This document shows, piece by piece, positions 40,301 to 56,243 of a stretch of DNA of 64,000 nt (position 1 is its first letter; each line of letters begins with the position of its first letter). The translations under genes were made by a program, and so were the position numbers. Origin of the DNA: Chrysomallon squamiferum (taxonomy: Eukaryota; Mollusca; Gastropoda; Neomphalida; Peltospiridae); NCBI GenBank assembly GCA_012295275.1, contig CM022666.1, forward strand, positions 11,924,577-11,988,576, given 5' to 3'. The notes beneath the pieces are model-generated. The model was not told the DNA's origin, made no database searches, and was given only the letters and a program-made list of their open reading frames with translations.

Positions 40301-43300
40301 GAATGAAATACAACTAAAAATAACTTGGAGATAAACAGATTATATTTAGATTATTTAGTCTCATCACCAAAAGTACACATAAAGAAAGCAATGAACATAT
40401 CTCTTTCTGCAGTACTCAGTGACTTCAAATAATGACTTCATCACCTTCTGTTAGTCCAATGTCTTTCACTGATGGCATGATCCACACATTCAGATACCTC
40501 GAACCAGACTTCAACCTTTACTATAGCTCCAGTCCATAAAACAATCTGAAACAAAACACACTCGCTGTCATAACAACAAAAATCATTTGTTTATTATTTA
40601 ATTTACTTATTACACTTAGCTACAAAAAAAGCACACTTATAACAATAATTATTTTTCTACTTATATTTTACATATTCTCCAATAAAATATCTCATTGTTA
40701 TAACAATTGTGATTTCTTAATTTATTTTAATTTTATTTATTTAAAAAAATAAAACACTGTAAGTTATAAAAATAATCTTCTTTTTTTAAATTTAATCATT
40801 TACAGAAATAAAATACACCTTTACTTTATGACAAAATATAGTTTTAAATAAACAAAAACACTTTCATTTTATAATAATAATTAATTCATTTATTTATTTT
40901 TATTTTACTTACATACAGAGATAATGCTGTTGTTTTTTTCTTTAATTTACTTTTTTTATTTTATGGATATATAAATGTTGTAACAATAATCTTTTAACTT
41001 TTATTTTATTTATTTTATTTTTTATTTTTTATAATATTATACAGAAATACATTCCTTGTTAAAACAATAATAATCATTTTTAATTTATTTTTATTTTAAT
41101 TATATACAGAAAAAAGACTCACTTTCACTGTAACAACAATAACCAATTCTTTATTTTTATTTTACTTATTCTTTAATTTATCTATTTACTTTTTTTTATT
41201 TATTTGTTTGTTTGTACATTGATAAAATATATTATTTGCTAACGTGATATGTTCTCTTGTCAGTTGAAGAGTAAATCTTCATTCCTGGAGTGAAGTCGTT
41301 GTGAAGGTGAATCTTAACATCCAGCAGAACTGGTTTGTTTTCACCGTTGCTGTTGGCTGCAGTCTTGCACCTGTTGAAGTCAATGACATCATTGTCTGCA
41401 CGAACAAGAACTCGGCAGTTACAGGTTCCAGCCTCGGCACACTGCTGATAGGTCACATGTACCTGAATGAACGAACGAATGAACGAATGAACGAATAAAT
41501 GAATGAATGAATGAATGAAGAAAGAAAGAAGAAATATGATGGTGACGATAATGATGATGATAATGTCAATTATAATAGTAATGACAAAAACAACAACAAT
41601 AATAACAATAATAATAATATTGAGAATTAAAAAAAACCCCATTAATATTGATGCATATGAAATCCAATTTTCTGTACAACTGTCAGTGTGTCTGTGTGTC
41701 TGTTTGCAAAAGCTGTGATAATTCTACATACTCACTGCTGTATTATATTTCTTGTTGGTGTACAGGTTAAATGTTCCTTCCTTCATGTTGTTGAAAGTTC
41801 TTTAATATATAAAACATACACCTGTACAAACACAGTTATCAACATGTCATATCATATTCTAAAACAAACCAAAGTATGAATGAGTGAACAATGATTTATC
41901 AATGAATGATTGACTTAATTAATTAATGATGATTTATTAGTGATAAAAAATTATATATGGAAATACAAATGTATAATTAAAACACTTTTTTTGGAAAAGA
42001 AATACAAAGAAGAAAAGCAACTGTTTACAAGGATAATAAAGATTGAATATGACACAGATTATTTCCAGTATAATAGGTTTTCATTAATTCCTGAATTTAG
42101 TTGCATTAAAATAACTTTTTCTTACTTGTAAGTATATTTGTAATATTATAAACTAAATATATTTATAAACATCCAGGATGCTGTTTTATTGTACTTGAGA
42201 CAATACTTAGCTAATAATAAAGTATGGTGACACAATAACAGGCTGAGGAAATTAAGAAGATTGCCTTTATCACATATGACAAGAAATTTACTTAGAAATG
42301 CAGAAATAACTGATAGACATAAATAAAACAACTTTCTGAATGATTTACTCTTTTACAGAAAACAAAAATTAATAACAGTAATAGTTGTAGTAGCAGTAAC
42401 AGCATCACAGGTGTATTAATAATAATAATAGTAGAAGTAGTAGTAGTAGTAGTAGTAATTGTAATTGTAATAATGATGATGATGATGATGATGAAATTAA
42501 TACTTACACGCCATCAAATGTTCTCACATGAGGGTCATTGATAGAGGAGCACAGTGAATTCTTGATATCCCGATCTACCACAATGATCTGCAAAGTGATA
42601 TGTAACAGTTTTAGATGAGCCTATCCAGACTGCACTGTGGTATAAACCATTATACTTCCTTTGTTCAAACACAGTTATTTATTACTGTTCTTCTTTCACT
42701 TTTATATTTACAGTATTTCACTAGGTATTTTTCATATATAATTATATTTGTTTGCTTGCTTTCTTTTGTTTCTTTTTTATTTTCTTTCATTCTTTCTTTC
42801 TTTCTTTCTTATTTATTTATTTATTTATTTATCTATTTCATACCATTTATTAAATTATAAAAAGGTCAATTTAAACAAAATCTGAAATTTAGAAATAGAT
42901 TTTATTTTTTTTTATTTTTTTATTTATTATTACTGATTTTATTTTTTATTTGGAAAAAAAGTATCAGTTGTCTAATTACATAAAATTAAATTTAAATTAA
43001 TTTATACATGTATTCTGTGTTGGTTTCACTACAAACAAGCTCTGTATTTACTGTCTGTCTTCAAGGATTTCACTAAAGAGAAACAGTTGCATATAAATAT
43101 TGATTCAGCCCTCATCAATGCTTATTCTATCAATGCTTTGTCTATCAATGCTTTGTCTATCAATGCTTTGTCTATCAATGCTTTGTCTATCAATGCTTTG
43201 TCTGTTACCTTGTATGTGGCAAGAGTCACTTTCCCTGCAGAAGCCATCTGACCCTCTCGTTCAATGAACTTTTCTGCCTTGATGTGAAGAGTGACTTCCT

Positions 43301-44181
43301 GCTCTCCGTCCTGTCTGCCGTCCAGGCGTGCGTGCAGTGGAAGATCAATGGTGTACGGCAGCCAGTCAGACCCGGCTTTGTCTGTGATGACAATCTCACA
43401 CTCAGATGTGACAACTTGAGTGATAGGCTCATCATTAGCACATCTGAATTATAGATATAATAATCTGATCCTCTAACAAAATCTGTCATTTCTCCTTTTC
43501 TTTTCTCTCTTTTTTTGTTACATATTGTTTTCTCTATCAGATAGTGACTAAATTAAACATATATATATATATATGTATATACATATACAGGGTGTCCCAA
43601 AAGTAACTGAACTGCAAACTTAAATAAAATTAGATATTAAAAACAACAAATTTAATCTGTATATTTAGTATTTACAAATGTTCAAAATGTCTACCTTGAA
43701 CTTAATCTTTGTTTTCAGGTGAATGAACTGTTTTTGGATGACCTTTTTTAGGAGCATTTGACACACTTCCAGTTACTTCAGATTTGGATACAAGATTGAA
43801 CATTGTCAATTTACATGTACATGGTACAGATGTTCTAAAGTTTACTTCCCATCTTTCTTCAACATGCTTGTAGCTAGTCATTGCATAGTAATTCTTAATA
43901 ACGAAGATACATTTGTTTAAATCTAAAGTTCTTTGCTGCATTTTTAAGAGTGAGGGCACCATTTCAAGTCAAACAATGGAGAGTCCAGTAGCACATGCTA
44001 AAACAGAAGTCTCGATCACGAAGAACACTACAATCAGGTAACAAAAATCATTCCAAAGACTACTATTAACAGAAGTAAATGAATAGTACAAAAGATAACA
44101 TAAAATGACATAAAAGATGGAATTAAATTTTATTTAAGTTTGCGGTTCAGTTACTTTTGGGACACCCTGCATATGTGTATG

Positions 44182-44223
<42 letters not shown>

Positions 44224-47200
44224 ACATTTAAATAATACAATGTAATAAAAATCGTACTTAGGGACTGTGTCAGGATTGTTGACAATTTCTTGGTGAATTT
44301 TGATTACAGAGTTTAAATTCTCTTCACCGAAAATGTTCCCAGCAGTTGGTTTTTCTAACAGAACAAGTTTCAAACCCACTGACACTCCACCTTCTGCTAG
44401 GTATATTGTGGCCTTCTCTGTCAGTGGCAACTGAAGATAAATAAATAAATAAATAAATAAATAAATATATATATATATTCAGACAGAGTAAATTAATAGT
44501 AAGTATATAAACTAAAATATATCTTTAATCAATTGTATACACTCCAAACAAGTTATTATTAACCAAAAATAAATGGTTGCTAATAAATAAGTTTATGAAT
44601 GCTCATGTGTGTGTGTGTGTGTTTGTATTTTTTGTGATATAACTTTGTAAATATAAATATAATAATAATAAAAAAAAAGGTTATCAGAGATGCACACAAT
44701 GTGCTGTTTTATATTTAAAAAAATAAAAAAAAAAAACACTCTTTTTTAGTCCAGTCATCAAAAATTTAAATAAAAATTTGAAATATTTTTAAAACAACAA
44801 CAACAACATAAAAAAAGAAAGAAAATTTGTCATAAATAATGAAAATCAAACATGAAAATGTTTTACCTTGAACTGTGGGAATCGCGGACATTTTGGTGAC
44901 AAAGATTTCAGAGCTGACTTGTATGCCTCAAACAGTGGCTGACTTTGAGTGATGAGATCACAATGTCCAAACACCTCAGACAAGTTTCTCATACACTCTG
45001 ATATTGTACTGTAACAAACATGCATATAACAAATGTTTAAACTGATACATTACACACACACATACATACACACACTTATACTTCAGTCAACAGTAAATCT
45101 AGATCACAGTGATAAAGCTCATGAAAATTTATTTAACAAATAAAGATGTAAATTTGACACTAAAAAGAGACAATTCAGAATTGTACCACATGTAAAAAAC
45201 CAAAAATTTTCTTAGTGATATACACAAAATTATATGAACTCTGTAATACCTGTATATATACCATATGTCAATATTATTAGTGTGTGTATATATATGTGTG
45301 TGTATATATACACCTATATGTGTAAACTTTCTAACTGATGAGTATTAAATATAATCAGTATACTGTCAAAGGTGATGTATTTACAGTGTTAAATTAACTC
45401 TATGCTTGTACCTGCATATGTTTTCAGTTAGAGACAAACTCTTGATACACTGATCTGCGAAGGCTGTCAAGTCTGTACACTTTACGTCTAACACACACAG
45501 ATCTGTGTGCAGTGTTTTCAGTTCACTTTTCACTGATGTCATCATACTGCAGCCACTTTCCTCCAGCTGTCTCTGCACTATTGGCAAAATACTGAAAACA
45601 CATTTCAAAACTTACACCAGCAATTCAAGATAACACAATGCTTAGTACTCAGGAATACATTTTCAGTGTGTATATGTATCTATATGCATCTGTTTGTGTT
45701 TGTGACTGAGTACATGTATTATGTATATGTATATGTAATGATACATTTTGTAATGATATTCGTATGTAAAAGCATTGTAGATATATGTATGCAAGTTTGT
45801 ATGTGTGAATATATTATAAATTGACACAAATATTATGTTGTATATATATATGAATGAATATTTGTATATAATTAAGTCTTTGTGTATGTGAGCATACCTA
45901 TATGGCTGTTTTTATTACATATGTCAGTATGTGCACTGAGTAGAGACTTGCATTTCTAAATTTACAATTAAACTGTTCTGGAATTTAAAAATCAGGTGTA
46001 TGTACCTGCAGAAAGTGTTGTGCTTGATGCTGTCTGCAGTGCTGAGCCAGGTAAGAAAGTACAGAACCTTTTCTACATCTTTATCCAAACTGCAGGTGAA
46101 CTCAGTGGCTTCTTTGAAACAGAAAAACATCACACATTTTATTTAATGATGCACTGAGTACATTTTTAAACAATGGTTCTAAAACACAGTCATACATCTG
46201 TTTTGTCTTTGGTGTAAAGCACAACAAGAGAAGAATGCATGTGACTGGCTCTTTACTTTTCATTAGGATGTTATTTAACAGCACAAACATAATACTTGTA
46301 GCAATTCATTACATTCATATATTTACATATGACACCAACATTTGTTTGATCTACAACAGCAAATTATTTAAAACACAGTAATATACTAAAATGATATTGT
46401 ATAATAATAAATAACAATTTGGCATTAAACACTGGCTTCATTGATATTAATCTGTATTATATTACACTTCACTGTATGATACTGTATTATATTTCATACT
46501 GTATTATGATGTCAATATGTTCTATGTATCTATATTTACCTGTAAGACATCTTGCTATCATGACTTTATTCACCTCAGTCAGTAAAGATTTAATGACAGG
46601 ACTGTAGCTTCCAGAGAATGTCATTGAGTCAATTTTTGACTCCATACATGACCATTTTGTTTCAATGTGGCTGCAGACTGCAGATTTCTGTTCTGCAGTA
46701 TAAGTTTTGTAATGAGTGAGAAGCTTTGAAACCTGAGCTTTGTACGACTCAAAACAGGGGTCAAAGTTGATGTTGTCACAGCGCACGTGGCCTCCTCGTT
46801 TGTTGATGGCGAGGTCCAGGTGGTAGTCAGCTCTCTGCTTGTACGAGTCCACACAGCTAGCTGTGTTCTTAGTGATGCACGATTTCGCTTCTCTTATCAG
46901 ACTACAAAACAAATATTAACTGTGCAGTTAAACTGTACCTGAAACATCACCTTTATGAAAAACAAATAACAGGTTTGATAAAAAAAAAAAAAAAAATTAT
47001 TATTATTATATACTTTTTAATTATCAAGAGATCTGTGATGCCAAAGTTTCAAAAGCATGTGATGGTTATTATCAACCACTGTGTTGGTGGAACTTCAGCT
47101 TTATTTCTGTTATTCTGCTCAAAGTCATATCATAATATAACTAGCTGTGTAGTGTGCAGTGTTACATCAAATAGCTACCACAATACTTCAAAACAGGGAC

Positions 47201-50200
47201 AGAAATATTAGTTTCTAGTTATGATCCATGATTATATTATCGAGTGAGCTTAAAACTTGTGATGAATTTACCATTTTTGCCAGATGTTCAGCACTCACTG
47301 TGCACAGCAAGAATATAAACACCTGATTGAAAGGTTGGTGAAAAACAGTGAACAGTTTGAAAAAGACAAACAATAGATCTGTAATATATAAAACAATCCT
47401 GACACATAACATATACTGTCATCAACTGAATTCTGTCCATGGTAAGAGTCAGTTCACCTTTCCCCTGGAATTTGAGATTTATCTCCAACAATTCATATTA
47501 ATCTTCATTTAAGATAAACTATTAGACTTAGATGTCAAAATAAGCGACAGTGTGTAGGTAATACATATTAAGTTAACTCACAGACAAATGTCATCCTCTG
47601 GGTTGTTTATAAGTTTGTCCTGGAAGTTGGAGATACACTTGGCGTCAATGACAGGACAAGTCTCAGACTTGGCACACACGTCAGTGAGCAGCCACCGACA
47701 CCCGACCACACCCGCGTTTTTCTTCAGCTTGATGAGACTGCTGAGTACCGTGTATGCTTCTCTTTCTTTACACGCTGCAACATTGGCCTGGACGCAGCGC
47801 AGTGCCTTCTGCAGCTCTCTGAAACATCAACGTCTTCATAACACACAGGTATGTATAGTCTGTTTACAGGAGTGTCTGTGTTTGGGTGTGAAATATCTAA
47901 TGTTATGGGTTTAATACAGTGTGATAAGAAGTTGTATTTAATAGCAAGGATCAGTGATAAGGAATATTTAAGTACAAGTTAACAAACCATTTTCAGGGAG
48001 TTGAAAAATTTGAAAACTGTCTTTCTCAGTTTTATTATTTTTTACAATTACGTGGCAGATCACTGCATAATTTTTGTGCAGTTACGTTTTCTATAATCAG
48101 TATATACTACTAGAGCTGTTTTCTCACAACAACTCTACAAGATGGAGTTACTGAATGAACTCACATGCACTTGTGCTGGAAGACGACAGAGGGTGAAGTG
48201 AAGAGGTCTGTGTTGAACTCCAGCAGACAGTGGAAGGCAGCAAACATGTCACACTTCCTCTCAGACTTGGCAATGTCTGGACAGATAGCTATCGTAGTGT
48301 CCACAAAGTTGTCACAGATTCCAGGCTCCATCTGTTTGAGAATTGTTGTTCTCATCTGTGTCAGCCTCGCCTTTTTGCCACCAACACATGTCTTGCTGAA
48401 CTGCTCAAAACATTTCTCTGTTCTTGAGTGATTCCTGAAAAACAGTCACATCAAATAAAACAATTACTGACAGGAGAAACAAATTTAAATGTGTTCCACA
48501 TTCTGTACTTTGAATCACTCTAACCCAAGTAAACTACATAGTAACAGTGAAATTCAGTCTACACAAGTCCATGTGCTAACACATTCCAATAATCTGTTCA
48601 TCTCTCTGTATCAGTCAGCTGATAAACTAGCAAGCTTTGTCAAAGGCAATGCATTATCAAAATGTGTTTTGGCCTATGCTATGATTACCTGCTATTTAGT
48701 AGAGATTCTACACAAACTCAATATTTTCTTATTTACACATATAATTATAATTATATATATATAAATATACATACATACATACATACATAGTTCTACAGTT
48801 TCAAATGTGTATGTAATATATCCACCTCAAAGAAAGGAAGTATCAAGGGACTTACCTACACAGATACTGAAGATTTTTGTCCACCTCATAGCTAGAAATA
48901 GCAGTACCAAGATTATTAAGACAAGCAAAAGTTTCCTCTTCAATACACATGGAAGGATCTTTACAGACTCCAGTCTCTTCAACAAGTGTTTCTGACAGAG
49001 CCATCAAGCTCTTCATGTATTTCTTTGTTTTTTCTGGGCACTTTACAATGGCCTGATCCACACAGTGTTCTGTAGCTTGCAGTTTGCTGGAAAATAAAAT
49101 GTAATTAAGCATCAGTATTGTTTAATAATAGTTCTACATTCCTTCTGTGACTTGCCATATATTACTGATAGTGAGTGAAATGCCAGTATTTGTATTTTAT
49201 TGTTGTTAAAACTAAACAATTTTAATGAATCTTGTAACACATTGTGTGCTGTAACATTGGCCTCACAGATTTTATTTATAGACTTTAATTTATATGAACA
49301 AAAAATTTACATTTTAAAATAATTAAAATTAAAATAAACTATTTTATGAATAGAGACAACTGAAAGAAGTAAAACATTCAGTTATTACACATCTTTATTT
49401 TCTGTCAACATTTGACAAATTAATTATTTTCAGCAGAGAACATCACACAGTGATTCCAGATCTGATAACAAAACAAATACCAGGACAGAACATCACAGAG
49501 TGAAACTAGATCTGATAACAAGACAAATGCCAGGACAGAACATCACAGAGTGAAACCAGATCTGATAACAAGACAAATACCTGCAGAGAACATCACACAG
49601 TGAAACCAGATCTGATAACAAGACAAATACCTGCAGAGTACATCACAGAGTGAAACCAGATCTGATAACAAGACAAATACCTGCAGAGAACATCACAGAG
49701 TGAAACCAGATCTGATAACAAGACAAATACCTGCAGAGAACATCACACAGTGAAACCAGATCTGATAACAAGACAAATACCTGCAGAGAACATCACAGAG
49801 TGAAACTAGATCTGATAACAAGACAAATACCTGCAGAGTACATCACACAGTGAAACTAGATCTGATAACAAGACAAATACCTGCAGAGTACATCACACAG
49901 TGAAACCAGATCTGATAACAAGACAAATACCTGCAGAGTACATCATACAGTGAAACTAGATCTGATAACAAGACAAATACCAGGACAGAACATCACACAG
50001 TGAAACCAGATCTGATAACAAGACAAATACCTGCAGAGAACATCACAGAGTGAAACCAGATCTGATAACAAGACAAATACCTGCAGAGTACATCACACAG
50101 TGAAACTAGATCGATCTGATAACAAGACAAATACCTGCAGAGAACATCACACAGTGAAACCAGATCTGATAACAAGACAAATACCAGGACAGAACATCAC

Positions 50201-53200
50201 ACAATGAAACCAGATCTGATAACAAGACAAATACCTGCAGAGAACATCACACAATGAAACTAGATCTGATAACAAGACAAATATCTGCAGAGAACATCAC
50301 ACAGTGAAACTAGATCTGATAACAAGACAAATACCTGCAGAGAACATCACACAGTGAAACTAGATCTGATAACAAGACAAATACCAGGACAGAACATCAC
50401 ACAGTGAAACCAGATCTGATAACAAGACAAATACCTGCAGAGTACATCACAGAGTGAAACCAGATCTGATAACAAGACAAATACCTGCAGAGAACATCAC
50501 AGAGTGAAACCAGATCTGATAACAAGACAAATACCTGCAGAGATCCTCCTTGTCCTCCAGTGTCATGACAGAACGGAAGAATGTGGACAGCATGTGACGT
50601 CTGAGACAAAACACAGCCTTCCTTAACTGGCAGCCAGACACCACTAGACAGAAACATTAATCATTATAGACTGCATTGCATGTAATTCTGTACATTTAGT
50701 ACATATGTATACCATTCAATACATTATACACTGTATTACAATCATTATAGTACATTATACACCATGTTACATACCACTATAGTATATTATACACCATGTT
50801 ACATACCACTATAGTATATTATACAGTGTATTACAATCATTATAGTACATTATGCACCATGTTACATTACACTATAGTATATTACATACCCACTTTAGTA
50901 TATTATACAACAATAGTATATTATACACTGTATTACACATCATTATAGTATATTATAAAGTACACTATACATTGCACTATATTACATACTGCATTAGAAA
51001 ATGTTACAGTACATTATAAATAGTATTACAGAGAATTACAGTATATTATAATCTGTATTACACATCATTATAGCACATTATAAACTGTATTACATATTGC
51101 ATTACATTATAAATTGTATTACATATCATTACTGTATATTGTAAACCGTATTACATATAATTACATTACATTATAAACTGTATTACATTATAAATTGTAT
51201 TGCACATCATTACAATATATTATAAACTGTATTACATATCATTATAAAACATTATGTGCTTCACTAATAAAAATAATTTAGAAATACTTACCAGTTACTG
51301 GAGAACCTGAAGGAACCTCAATTTCTGAAGAAGAAAAATAATGAAAGTAAATTAAACTATGCTTTTCAAAGTTATTCTTTCCCAAAAGAACATTATATAT
51401 ATTTTTCATTGACAACAAATTCAAATATCATACTAAACTACTAGGTATATTAATTAATTCTTAATCCAAGAAAATATATAAACTAGTATTGCACTGATAA
51501 TACTGAATTAAATTATTCTGACAATACTGACTTGACTTACACAAAAAGTAATATAACACTGACAGTTCCAACTTGCACATAAAATAATAATGCACTGATT
51601 ACTCTGATGTAATGTGACAATACTGACTTACACATAAACTAATGACACTGAAATACTGACTTACACATAAACTAATATGACATTGACAATACTGACGTAT
51701 ACATAAACTAATATGACACTGAAATACTGACTTACACATAAACTAATATGACACTGGAAAACTGACTGACACATAAACTAATATGACACTGAAATACTGA
51801 CTTACACATAAACCAATGATACTGACAATACTGACTTACACATAAACTAATATGACACTGGAAAACTGACTGACACATAAACTAATATGACATTGACAAT
51901 ACTGACTTATACATAAACTAATGATACTGACAATACTGACTTACACATAACCTAATATGACATTGACAATACTGACTTATACATAAACTAATGATACTGA
52001 CAATACTGACTTACACATAACCTAATATGACACTGGAAAACTGACTGACACATAAACTAATGATACAGACAATACTGACTGACACATAAACTAATATGAC
52101 ACTGGAAAACTGACTTACACATAACCTAATATGACACTGACTTACCCTGTGCACAATTCTTGGTTATAAATTCAGACATGAAAGACTTGTCCTTATTACA
52201 CTCAGAATATGTTTTCAGCACAGAGCACAAACGTGGCAGAATGGCTGACTCTTCCAAGTCATTAGTCATGATGACGTTGAGACTGCCAGCCATGACGTTG
52301 AGACATGAATCTGCAACTCTTGTCCCAAACATCGGCAGCCAACACTTGTCTGCTGAGTCTGCGAATGAAAAGGAGTACATGACTCCTGCGATCTCCTTGC
52401 TAAAAGCGTAACAGTTGTCGATCTTTGAACCAACACATGCCTTAAATGAGTCTGAAACACCAGTGCTGAAAGTATAAAAATAACGTTGATTACACAGATG
52501 TAATGTTTGAACTTGTAAAATAAGAATTAATGTATTTAACCGCAGCTGAACTCATTTTAAAGTGTCAAGTGTTGTTGTTTTTGGGGGGAATTTTTTTGTC
52601 TGTATTGGGTTTTTTTATGTTTTTTTGTTTTGTTGTTGTGTTTTTGTTTTTTTGTTTTGGAAGGTTTTTGTAGTTGATTTTTTTGTTTGTTAATAATAAT
52701 AACTACAGATATACATCATAAAAATAATAACCCTGACAGATGTACATCTATCGTACATATTTTTATAGTAACTTTAGCAGTAATGACTCAGATACAGTAT
52801 TTCAGGTTAATAAAACTTCTGTTACTGAACAACAAACCTGCATGAAGTAGGATCACTGCTTCCATCAAACAGTTCCTCCACACACTTAAACATGGCCGAC
52901 ACATGGCAGGTTGGTTTAGAAATACAAACACCACTCGAATAATCCAGATCAGCAGATTCAACCGCACATGTTGATTCTTCAATAGCCTCCTTCTTGTCTT
53001 TGATGCTCTCTGACATGGCTGTCACTTGCTGCTGTTCACACCCCTGTATTCCATTGAAAATACAAGTCACGTTGTGCTTCAGTGAACTGAAAATACAACA
53101 TTGAAGTTTTTGAATACTTAAAGTTCTTAGTTTTCAGTAAAAATTAATTTAACATCTTATTCAAAAAATAAAAAGTGATGATATTATAAATGAAACGATA

Positions 53201-54491
53201 AACGTTTTTTATTATCTAGTTGTGACATAATAAGATTTAATGTTAAAATGTTCAGTGCTTCCAGTTGTTATTTCACTATGTAGTATATTATGAGTTTAGA
53301 AAGAAAATTAAAACAATTTATGGGGAAAAAAATCAGTAATTTCTTTCTTTTACACATTACTTTAATCTACAGTTAAACTGTAGTCTGTAGGAGAATAAAA
53401 ACACAAAAACAAACAGTAAAATATTACCACACAGATCATCTTCAGTAAGATGGAAATTACTATTTTAGTTTTCTGGGGTTTCCTGGTGTTAATTTAAAGA
53501 AAATATATATAGAATTTTTTTTTTTTTAAATAATTTAAACATAGATCACTTACGGACAAAACTTGTCTTTCAGGTAATTGTCGTTGGACACAGAGAGATC
53601 TATGTTTGCCAGACAGGACTTTGCTGCAGGCAGGTCACAAGCATGAGTCACTTTCAGGTCTTCAGGACAGAACAGTTTGATTGTCAGCTGAGGACAGTCA
53701 TTTCCTACAATTGCTCCTATTCTCGTCTTCAGAGATTCCATCTCCTTCTTCTTAATTTCCGAATCACAGGTCTCTACATACTTGCTCACACAGTCATACG
53801 CATACTTTGCCATTCTACAAATTGAATTAAGCAAATAAACAAAAATGAAAGTAAAATGTTATTTTGTAATTGTTTTCTAAATTGTTATAAAAACTGTTAC
53901 TATCAGTAACCATATTTCATCAGACAGAACACTAATTATACACTCAGTAAATAAATTATTTTTAGTACTGAAGTAATCAATGATTCAAATATGTAAAATT
54001 TTCTGGCGCAGATTTCAAAAGCTTTAATGACATAAAATCTTATATATTTCAAAAGATATTATGAAGAAAACAAATTAGACCAAGGTCACAACAATAAACA
54101 ACCACAAAAAAATATTTCACATAATGACTAAATGTTACTGCTGACCTGCAGACCTGACTGTTGTGTACTGTAGAGAGAGAAGCCATCAAATGAATGGACT
54201 CCAGACAGTGTAATTTCGCAAAGGCCAAGTTGCATGATGGTTTTGTGAAGAGAATGGGCACACAACTCTGATCAAAGGCTGCATCAGCAGACTGCAGCAA
54301 CTTGGTGAAATATTTAGTTTTCTCAGTGGAACATCCAGTGAGAGCATCAGTGACACACAGACGTTGTTCTACCATCAACCTGGAAATAAAACATCGGTTA
54401 ATGTTTTAGTCCAGTATGATCATTTTGTTGTTTATTAGTAATTAGCACTAACACTGACTGTGTTACAGATCCAGTTTGACTCACACACACA

Positions 54492-54532
<41 letters not shown>

Positions 54533-56206
54533 ACACAAACAACATTTGTTTGTTTATACCTGCAGCTGGGACTCCTGTCTTTGAGTGGAAGAATCTGCAT
54601 CAAGTTCACTGACAACAAGTAGGACTCTAAACAGGAAGCCGCAGTTTCTGTTTTACAAGATGGCAAATCTTTGTCTGCATCTCGCTTTTTTATTTTGTCT
54701 GCAAAGATTAAATACACAGAGATACAGATCTCACACATAAATAGGATTGAAAATGTGTGTGTGTGTAGTAAAAACTTAGAGTAACTTCCCACCTCCATTA
54801 GTATATAGATATAATACATATAAAATATTTGTATAGAGAACACAGGTTACAGTGTTGTGTAGAAGTAATACACATATAATGATAATAAAATATTTATAAA
54901 GAATATTGATTATGTATGTTACTGTAGTATATATGTGTATTATGTGTCTCTTATTGTATAAATAACATAAAATAAATTACAAGTGATTTCAAATGAACAG
55001 AATTGAACTGAATTAAATTAAATTGAACTAAACTAAGTTAAAATTGAAACAGGTAACTAAAAAGATTTTCACTGGACTTTTCTGGCTACAGGAGTCACCA
55101 AGAGCTTTATTTAGGTGACTGTTAAATGTTCCAACAGGTAACTTTAGGAAGTCCTCAGACAGGCCAGGCAGATCTTGGTCTTTGATACAAGCAGCTGACT
55201 TTTCTATAGCACCACAGATTCCTTTGAGAAGGTCACTGCTCATCAGAGCTGCTTTCAACTGTGCAGCATATGACTGCAAACATTTGGTGAATCCAGTAAA
55301 AACATCTTGTTTTACAGAGATGGTGAGATCAGAGGAGCAGTCTTTGCCATGTTTGATGAGAAGCTGGTTAAAGCTGTGTACATAGGAGACCTGCTGTATA
55401 GACAGACTGTTGCCAATGTGTCTCCTAACACAGTCTCCTGTTATTTTCAAAGCACTGAAAACAGAAGACAGACAGATGAATGTTTGTTTGGCACCTCTAC
55501 AAAAAGGCATCAGATATTAACAGAGAAAAAGAACTGTATGTGTTTATGTAATTATACAGAGAGAGAGAGAGAATAACATTATACACAGTGGAAATATATA
55601 TATATATATATATGTACTTCAAGCAACAATAGTTTATTTAAAACTGGTCACCATAAAACATGAATATGACCAATATATAGACAAAGACATTTTAAAACAT
55701 CTAAGACAAATAAATGTTTATGCACACATGTTCCCCCAAAAGTCTAACATAAATTAAAGTTTATCCACTAAAATTTAATAAGTCTGAGAGTTTTTAAAAC
55801 GATAAATGAGTATTTTTTACCTGCATGGATAAGATGAGAGAGTGTTGAACTCTGTGATACACACGCCAGCCAAGGTGAGATCGTCCTCCCTCACTGGACA
55901 CACAGGTGAGTCAGTGTTACAGGTAGATTTAATTAACAGTTTCAACAGCTCTGTCATTTTTGTTATCACTGGAGGAATGTCACAGTTCTTCATTTTATCT
56001 AAACATTTAGCTGCTCGAACTTTGCTAAATTAAAAATTGTAGAGTTTAAAATGTTAAACCATATATTTGTGTATCTGTGTGTGTCTGAATAAACTTATGA
56101 TAACACAGTAACAAGGCCAATGACTTGCAAGTGGCTTAGACATTTCACTTATTATTAGTAGTAGTAATAATAGCAATATTTATTTATTTATATATTTATT
56201 TTAAAA

Positions 56207-56243
<37 letters not shown>

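Noticed and set aside
43588-44169. Classifying the element as a complete, active transposon
   Set aside because: 582 bp cannot hold a whole transposase; the DDE part is missing.
49993-50657. Minus-strand frames repeating LVSLCDVLCRYLSCYQ
   Set aside because: Readings of the 50-bp donor array, not protein; only 50535-50643 is exon.
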